Both the position numbers and the translations under genes were made by a program. Shown here one piece after another: positions 57,978-64,000 of a stretch of 64,000 bases of DNA; within the stretch, counting starts at the first letter, position 1; the number at the start of each line of letters is the position of its first letter. The stretch is taken from NCBI GenBank assembly GCA_002682825.1, contig NOKP01000034.1:248001-312000 (forward strand). The letters are read 5' to 3'. The notes under the pieces were generated by a model. The model was not told where the DNA came from. It saw only the letters and a list, made by a program, of their open reading frames with translations, and ran no database searches. Origin of the DNA: Neonectria sp. B-13 (Eukaryota; Ascomycota; Sordariomycetes; Hypocreales; Nectriaceae).

Positions 57978-59087
57978 AGGTAGCCCAAGTATGGGAGCTT
58001 GATCATGGACAGGCCCCCCGACCAATGTTGTGCGGTTGTCATCATCGGACTTGTTTGAGATACCGGGCAACAAGCTGCATTAAAAAAGCTTTGTAGCCAT
58101 AGAAACCTTTGGATTCTTGACAGGGAGTTGGCATACCCCAAAAGAAGTATTCATTTGGTAGCGACAAGCATGCTCAGGAACAAGTGACCAAGATTTGTCC
58201 TGGCTTGTCTCGAGCAATGATTCATATGACTGATGTGACACATTCAAATATGGCTTCGAATGGCGTGCCCTAGGATGGAACAACCGTCTGTGACTAAGTA
58301 ATTGAAAGAAAATTGATTACCCAGACAACATATACGTTGTGAAGGTGGTTGACTACGCATCATGTACAAGTCCATATATAATTTTCCGTTCTGTAATTGT
58401 ATCCTAGCTTCAACGTTTCAACTTTGGCTCCTGGACTGTGGCTATAGTGACCAACGTTTCACTTATAATGACTCTAGGGATTTTGCATGTAAATTGGTCT
58501 GGTACTTCGCTCGTAGTATTCTTGGAACCCCTACACCAAAGTCCTTGACAAATGGACCTACCTTGACCAAAGTCATTTAGGTCAGATGTATCAACTCGCC
58601 AGAAAACAGCCTGCCGAGGCCTCTGATCGTTCATGTGAGTGTGACCAGGGCTCTCGAGTTGATCCCACCCGAGAGCGGGTCCGCTTCCTTCAGTAACCCC
58701 TCTAATATCTAAAACAGTAACTGAATGCATCACGGGCAGGCCGACTGATTTGTCCTATATCCTTCTCCGATGGCTGAGGAAATCAGGCGAGCGTATCAAC
58801 CCGGACTTTGGATTCCCCGGGGGATCCCCGAAGATGGTCCGTTCTCGGTGGCGGTCGACCACAGTATGTCCCGGGAATAACCCACGTCACGTCGTCTTGA
58901 CCTCACCCCGCACATCCCGCATTTTCAAGTAGGTCAAGCGGAGGAGACGGACGGCTTAAAGGTATCTGACGTGGCGATTTTGAGTGATTACTTAGTCGTC
59001 ATTGCAATGGATAAGTAAAACGGCAATTCTGTTCCAATACTTCAGCTCGCAACCCAACGCACAAATCCACAACTCGTTATCAAAGAC
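57978..59087. other. Intergenic
   Basis: 1.1 kb with no supported gene. A GC-rich stretch with CGG/CCG triplets (about 58795-58870) lies 200-300 bp upstream of the SnoaL-like start and may be its promoter. Confidence 0.5.
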
Positions 59088-59558
59088 ATGGCCGACGTAC
59101 ATGATATCGGGTCTCTCCTGGGGAGGCTGCAACTTCTCGAAGACAAGGACGCTCTCGCCACTTTACTGAATCGCTACTGCAACATGGCCGATGATCACAA
59201 ATGGGACGAGTTCGCCAATTGCTTCATCCCCGACGGCGTTCTCGGGTTCGAGAAATGGGGTGAAGTTGTGGGACGAGACAAAATTGCAGCCATCGCTGGT
59301 GGCGCCGAGGACCGATTCCAGGGATTGCAGCACTCCATGACCAACATGAACTTCACCGTCAATGGCGACGAGGCCAGCGGCACTTGTTATCTGTGGTTCG
59401 CCGCTACCATGGACACGTCCAAGCCATACGAATACCACGCTTTTGGCGGCCCCTATAAATTCAACTTCAAGCGCACCCCGGAGGGCTGGCGAATTTCGCG
59501 TATGCAGCTCAAGAAGATTTGGGCCCAGAACGAGGATACGCAAAAGGTTTTTGGCTAG
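59088..59558 (+). CDS. SnoaL-like (NTF2-fold) protein
   Basis: 156 aa, single exon, ATG in good context. The pattern LLNRYCNMADDHKWDEFANCF then GRDKIAAIAGG then LQHSMTNMNFTVNGDEASG and GWRISRMQLKKIW is that of the SnoaL_4 branch of NTF2-fold proteins, small cone-shaped barrels that act as cyclases, dehydratases or isomerases in polyketide and aromatic pathways. An Asp/His pair (D34, H84 region) could serve as acid-base, as in scytalone-dehydratase-like enzymes, but this is inference. It is co-oriented with P450 (2) and the SDR. Confidence 0.83.
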   Translation: MADVHDIGSLLGRLQLLEDKDALATLLNRYCNMADDHKWDEFANCFIPDGVLGFEKWGEVVGRDKIAAIAGGAEDRFQGLQHSMTNMNFTVNGDEASGTCYLWFAATMDTSKPYEYHAFGGPYKFNFKRTPEGWRISRMQLKKIWAQNEDTQKVFG

Positions 59559-60478
59559 GAGAGTTGCGCCAAGCAAGGATGGCATTGGATCGGAGGGGGA
59601 GGGTTGCAATTGGGAGGGTTGAGATGTCTGAAATAGCAATATGATTGCATCCTATGACTGCATCCTATGACTGCATCCAAGCTTTAAGTTAGAAAGATCC
59701 ATAAATCCGATTGTTACATCACTCAGTGTCACCAAGCTTGGAATCAAGTACAAAGGTGAGGGCCACCGTTCGTCTTATTTTAATTTTAATGCATTGTATT
59801 TATCTCTGGAAATTTTGATCTTCTCCCCCCTTCTTTCTCTTATTCTTTTACAGGCCAGAAACTAAGTAGGAGTAATCAATTACAGCACCACATGACATTT
59901 CTAGGCGTACTCGTATGCTCCGTAGCAAGACTCTTGATCGAGAAACCAGATATGCCAATTGGTCTGGGCCATCAAATTAGCGGGACGCCATTCTGCCTGC
60001 TCTTGACTACTCTTGGAATAGCGCCTAATCAGTCGGTCAAGTGACAACTCTGCTCGAGCGTGTCCCCCGCTCGAGCTTTACTTCTCCTGGTAAACCGGTA
60101 GAGTACGCTAATTAGACCGTCATGGCGTTTGCCAGCGCGGATCAAGTTCGGCCTATTATCGTAACCTGGGTTCCTGGCCTGGCTATCAGCCACGGGTTGT
60201 CCAAGCATTCCTAGCAAACATGACTTGACGTCGGTGGAAATTATGTGGATTCCCCCGCAACCCGTCGCTTTTGAGGTTCCGTGGGCAAACGGCCACTTTG
60301 GTGTCCAGACATTGAGACTAATGAGTTATCATGAGCACTTGCAACATAAAATATAAAAATGATTCAACGCCATCACTGAGAATGGAGAAGAACAAGAAAC
60401 ACACCTTCAAATCACTTTATCCCCCCCCCCGCTGCATCCCGACAGAGACTGTTACGTGAATTGCATACATTTGAAACC
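59559..60478. other. Intergenic with short tandem repeat
   Basis: Three copies of a ~14-bp unit TATGACTGCATCC lie at 59640-59678 in the 3' region of the SnoaL-like gene, and a C10-plus homopolymer at about 60421-60431 lies in the 5' region of the SDR gene. No gene. Confidence 0.6.
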
Positions 60479-61484
60479 ATGTTGGAAATCTCTCTCAAAG
60501 GTCAGGTCGGCATCGTTACCGGCGCTGGCTCGGCGTACGGTATTGGAAGGTCAATGGTGCTGGCAGCAGCTAGCGCTGGTGCGGCAGTCGTTTACGCGTG
60601 CGACCTCAATCTCGGGGCGTTAGAGGCGCTGAAGGAGGCCACCAAGGCCACTGGGACATGCTGTCAGGTTGAGGGCCGTCAGCTCGATGTTTCATCTGAG
60701 GAACAGACCGTGGCTCTGTTGAGGGATATTCTGAAGAAGCACGGTAGATTCGACTTCTTCTTTGCAAACGCTGGTTACGCAATCTACCGGTTAGTGGAAA
60801 ACGCAACCGTCACATGTTGATGCTTCCCCTCAAGGCCCAAGTGAGCCAAGATTAGAGATAGAACTGACCTCTGGCAACAGCCCACTGCACGAGTTGAGCT
60901 CAGAGCACTTTATGCGCGCCGTCGAAGTCATGCAGAAGGGACCATACCTGGCTGTCAAGCATGGCGCGCAAGCAATGAGCGTCTGCTCACCCGACAAGCC
61001 AAAGTCCAAAGGCAGCATCGTCATCACCTCGTCGTGTGCCGCATTCGGGGGGGCCTACGCCGACCTCGCCTACACGGCCGTCAAGAACGCTTGCAATGGT
61101 ATTGTGGAAAGCGGATCAGTGCAACTGGCCTCCAGCAACATTCGCGTCAATGGCGTAGCACCCGGCGCCACCAAGTCGAGCATCCTCACGAGCTCAACGC
61201 TGGCCGAGAGCGGCAATCCGTACAAACTCGAAGCCAGCAAGGACGAGATTGCAAAAACGCATTCCCAGTTCTTCGAGCGGGGCGGGCTCTACGCCGATGG
61301 ACAAAAATACTACAACCGCGCAGCAGAGCCGGAAGAGATCGCATACATTGCCACCTTCCTCTCTTCCGATCTTGCCGCGGCCGTCAACGGCCAGATACTT
61401 TTGGCAGACAGTGGCAAGACAATCGCAGCTACTGGTGAAGGTTTTACCGGGCCTGTACCAGCCACGCCGCCGTTTAAACTATAG
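60479..61484 (+). CDS. Short-chain dehydrogenase/reductase
   Basis: Exons 60479-60789 and 60881-61484, 304 aa; the 91-bp intron joins YR to PLHELS. Classical SDR motifs are complete: GIVTGAGSAYGIG (cofactor loop), FANAG, ITSSCAAFGG with the catalytic serine, and YTAVK with the Tyr-Lys pair. Asp in ACDLNLGALE at the end of beta-2 suggests NAD(H) preference. An insertion (NPYKLEASKDEIAKTHSQF) forms the substrate lid. It reduces or oxidises an alcohol or ketone, or a dihydrodiol, in the cluster pathway; the substrate cannot be predicted. The ATG at 60479 is chosen as the only one preceding the Rossmann strand. Confidence 0.88.
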
Positions 61485-62851
61485 CGATGGAGAGGTTTTG
61501 AATGGTATTCAAACAAGATAACTGCATGACAATGAAAATGCCATCTGGTAGAACACAACTTTGTACTGGGCATATTGGCCATGATTTGGTTAATGTGTGA
61601 TACTCTCAAGAATGCGGTAGTTAGTGTGGCAAAGATATGAAATGTTTAAACCACAATCGCATGCTTTTATTACTGAAAGGCCTTCTTGTCCCCGACTACA
61701 AACTCAGCATCTCTGTAAATAAAAAAAACCCTTATAGAGTTATATAGAATCAATAGGTATTTGTGAACTGGTAAGGGCTAGCAGCTGACCCCAGGCCGGT
61801 CTTGCGCGTGGGCGCGCTAGCTGTATACGCAAGGGCAGATGTGAGGCACAGCGATCGCAGGAACTGTGATTGCTGCTTGATCTTTTGCCTCAGCTGGGAG
61901 TCGCGGGGGGCTCAGCAGAGCCTCGGCGGGGCTAGCTGCATGAACCAAGTCTTTGTCCAAGCGCCGTGGGCCTCGCGGGCTTGACGGAACTATCCAGGGA
62001 GCTAATTATGTACCATATATTAGCCCTGTCAGACCCCTTATCGACAAATCCCACCGAAAATACACCGAACGAGGCCCGTGCATCATAGGTCACAGGGGCT
62101 TGTATAAACTGTCGTGCTTGTGGCCCGTCTTGTACGTAGTACAGAGTAGGATAAAGCAGGTTCCTAAGGGATAAACCGGGGGTTTATATTAATAATGTAA
62201 GTATACAGCTGGTGATTTCAGAACCCTGCGGGCTTATGTAAGTGTTGGTCTGGAGTCCTGGCTACCGATACACGAATGAGCTCAACCTGTGTGGTGATGC
62301 GCCCCATAGTTTGAGGGCGGGGAAACTTTAGTGTTTTGACCTGGTTGATGTTCTCCGCAACATCATGACCTTGCGGTATAGCCAAACCAAGCAGCATGAT
62401 ATTGTTGACGTCCCTATTGGCTGTTATACGCAATCTTTCACAAGACCATGTTAACAGTCTACGTACGTACGTGAGGGTTATTTTTTGGTATCGCTGGCTG
62501 GGGTTCCCTGATCAATCTTGCCTGACTTTAAGGTGATTAGGTTACTCCGCACGCAAGAGGAAGTCCACCCACCAGTGAAAACTAGCTAGCTTGGCCCAGA
62601 CGAGCTGGGCACTCATTCGTGCACAGATGACCATCTACACAATGCCACATGACCCCGGGACATAATGCGGGGTGCAGGTGCGTATAAGACATCCAAGATC
62701 CTTGTCCAAATTAATTGGGAAGAGCCGTCCCCCGCTTCTCTTCCCCGAGCGCCCTCAGTCGCGCAGCCAGCTTGCAATAGCATCCTCAAAAACCCAATCT
62801 CGAGGCAGTGTGCTATTGTTTCCTCTCATCATCCAGGCGTCAGGTGCAGAT
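61485..62851. other. Intergenic
   Basis: 1.37 kb, GC-balanced, no supported gene. ORFs at 61802-61984, 61953-62174 and 62218-62433 show no domain. The end of this region is the promoter of regulator 2. Confidence 0.5.
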
Positions 62852-64000
62852 ATGTGGTCGACGGCGACATATCGCGAGGACGAAAGAGACTCGTCTACCA
62901 TAGCTTGTCATTCATGTCGCAGGTGCGCTGTGTACTGCCCGCCGTGAGGCCGTTGTGTCTGTCTACTCGTGCCATGCTGATTCTTATATTTGATGTCTAG
63001 ACGCAAAGTGAAATGGTAATTGACCCTCACTTTGGTCCTTCGCATTGCCAGATCATTACTATGCTTACTTTCGCCCAGCGACCGACAGCTACCGCGTTGC
63101 CATGTGTGTATACAAACCGACCAGACATGCAAATATCCCCTTCGTTCCATGAAACCCGGTCCAAAAATCGGTGAGTCGTGTCGTCCGTCACCCTGCGTGT
63201 TACCGATTCGTCGGCCTAAAGCTAACGGCGAATCTCTCTCATCAAAGGATCGATACAGCGGTCTAGGAAGCGCACACATGCCCGCGCGTCTCAGAAAGAG
63301 GACGAGCAACAAGATTCGTCGGCTGGCTCCCCACATGACCGGTGGCTTGATTTCAAAGCGTCGAAAGAGCGTGTGGCCGTATACGGCGGCTGCAACCGTG
63401 CTCGAAGCCCGAGTTCCAAAAAAGCCCCATGCGACCGTGGCAAGGAACGCAGCCAAGCTGACCGAGACTGCGAGTGGAAGCACTCACAATTCAACATGCA
63501 CGACCTGTCTTTTGTCCTCCACCCGTCTCACGAAGTTTCAACACCCGAGAAGGAACAGGAGCACCCCCAGAATGACGAGATGGACCAGCGTCGGCACACG
63601 CTCCTTCAACGGGCGAGCCAAGGGTTACAGCTATCCCAACCGATGCTGGATCTCCTGTAAGCTCTCACTTTTCCAACCCCCCCCTTTCTACTCTCTTCTC
63701 CCTTCTTCTCCTTTTGGCGGAGATTTCGGGGGAGGGGGGGAGGGCTGGTCGTTATACAGCCCATGCTGACGCACACTCCCCAGCATTCGCATCTATTTTG
63801 ACAACATGGTGGCCATCAACATCTTTCATGAGCCGACGTTTGGCGCAAAACTTGGCAACATGACATCGTCGGCACAGATTTGTGCCCTCGTCTCCGCCAT
63901 GATGGGGTACTCCGCTCGCTTCTACATATCCGAGTTGGAACTGAACAAGAACACCGGAGCGGAGCCCGCTGGCGACGAGGAGCTTCCCGGGTCCGATCAC
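62852..64000 (+). CDS. Zn2Cys6 transcription factor 2 of the cluster (partial, runs off window)
   Basis: Exons 62852-62922, 63001-63015 (15-nt microexon), 63079-63170, 63248-63656 and 63784 to beyond 64000. The zinc cluster CHSCRRRKVKCDRQLPRCHVC plus IQTDQTC is again split over three exons, followed by MKPGPKIG. After a polar linker comes IRIYFDNMVAINIFHEPTFGAK and SAMMGYSARF, the start of the regulatory domain. Exons 2 and 3 have exactly the same lengths (15 and 92 nt) as in regulator 1 and the linker motifs match, so the two are paralogues. The C-terminus lies outside the window. Confidence 0.88.

Overview
The window is nuclear DNA of a filamentous ascomycete (Pezizomycotina). The evidence is short 45-90 bp introns with fungal branch points, Zn2Cys6 regulators, microsomal P450s with their own reductase, a heterokaryon-incompatibility-style NLR gene, and long AT-rich blocks full of transposon relics with the C-to-T/G-to-A pattern of repeat-induced point mutation (RIP). 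A two-domain small cysteine-rich secreted protein resembling biotrophy-associated effectors hints at a plant-associated species. Species was not determined. Exon structures were worked out by hand from splice signals and reading frame; the main CDS each sum to a multiple of three.

Layout. 1-14745 is AT-rich, RIP-degraded and gene-free. It holds a complete Ty3/Gypsy chromovirus (4689-13569, 196-bp LTRs, CTTAT target duplication), three copies of a ~1.05-kb retroposon and older repeats. 14746-17400 is a GC-balanced island with an ankyrin pseudogene and the effector-like gene. 17400-22315 is a second AT-rich block with two more full retroposon copies and one 5'-truncated copy. 22316-31722 carries a small hypothetical gene, a Zn2Cys6 regulator divergent from a secreted Diels-Alderase-like (CrtC/lipocalin-fold) gene, a C2H2 fragment and a leucine-rich-repeat gene. 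At 31723-32895 an NLR gene runs into a third AT-rich block (to 35215) and is destroyed by RIP.

35230-64000 is the main attraction: a contiguous cluster of aromatic-ring-processing genes. It holds an ABM-like dimeric-barrel protein, a type I extradiol ring-cleavage dioxygenase with an intact His-His-Glu metal site, a PheA/TfdB-type flavin hydroxylase, a cluster-dedicated NADPH-P450 reductase, a fumarylacetoacetate-hydrolase-family enzyme, two paralogous P450s, a SnoaL-like protein and an SDR. Two paralogous Zn2Cys6 regulators sit in it, the second cut by the window edge. No PKS, NRPS or terpene synthase is visible, which favours catabolism of an aromatic compound over a classical backbone cluster. 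The inferred logic is: P450s plus reductase and the flavin hydroxylase install hydroxyls, the extradiol enzyme opens the catechol by meta cleavage, the FAH-family enzyme hydrolyses the product, and the SDR and SnoaL-like proteins do side steps. Three divergent pairs (ABM/extradiol, flavin hydroxylase/reductase, P450/P450) suggest shared bidirectional promoters.

Most cluster genes are split by introns, so simple ORF calls show only fragments. One P450 has an apparent AT-AC intron and the reductase a GC-AG intron.
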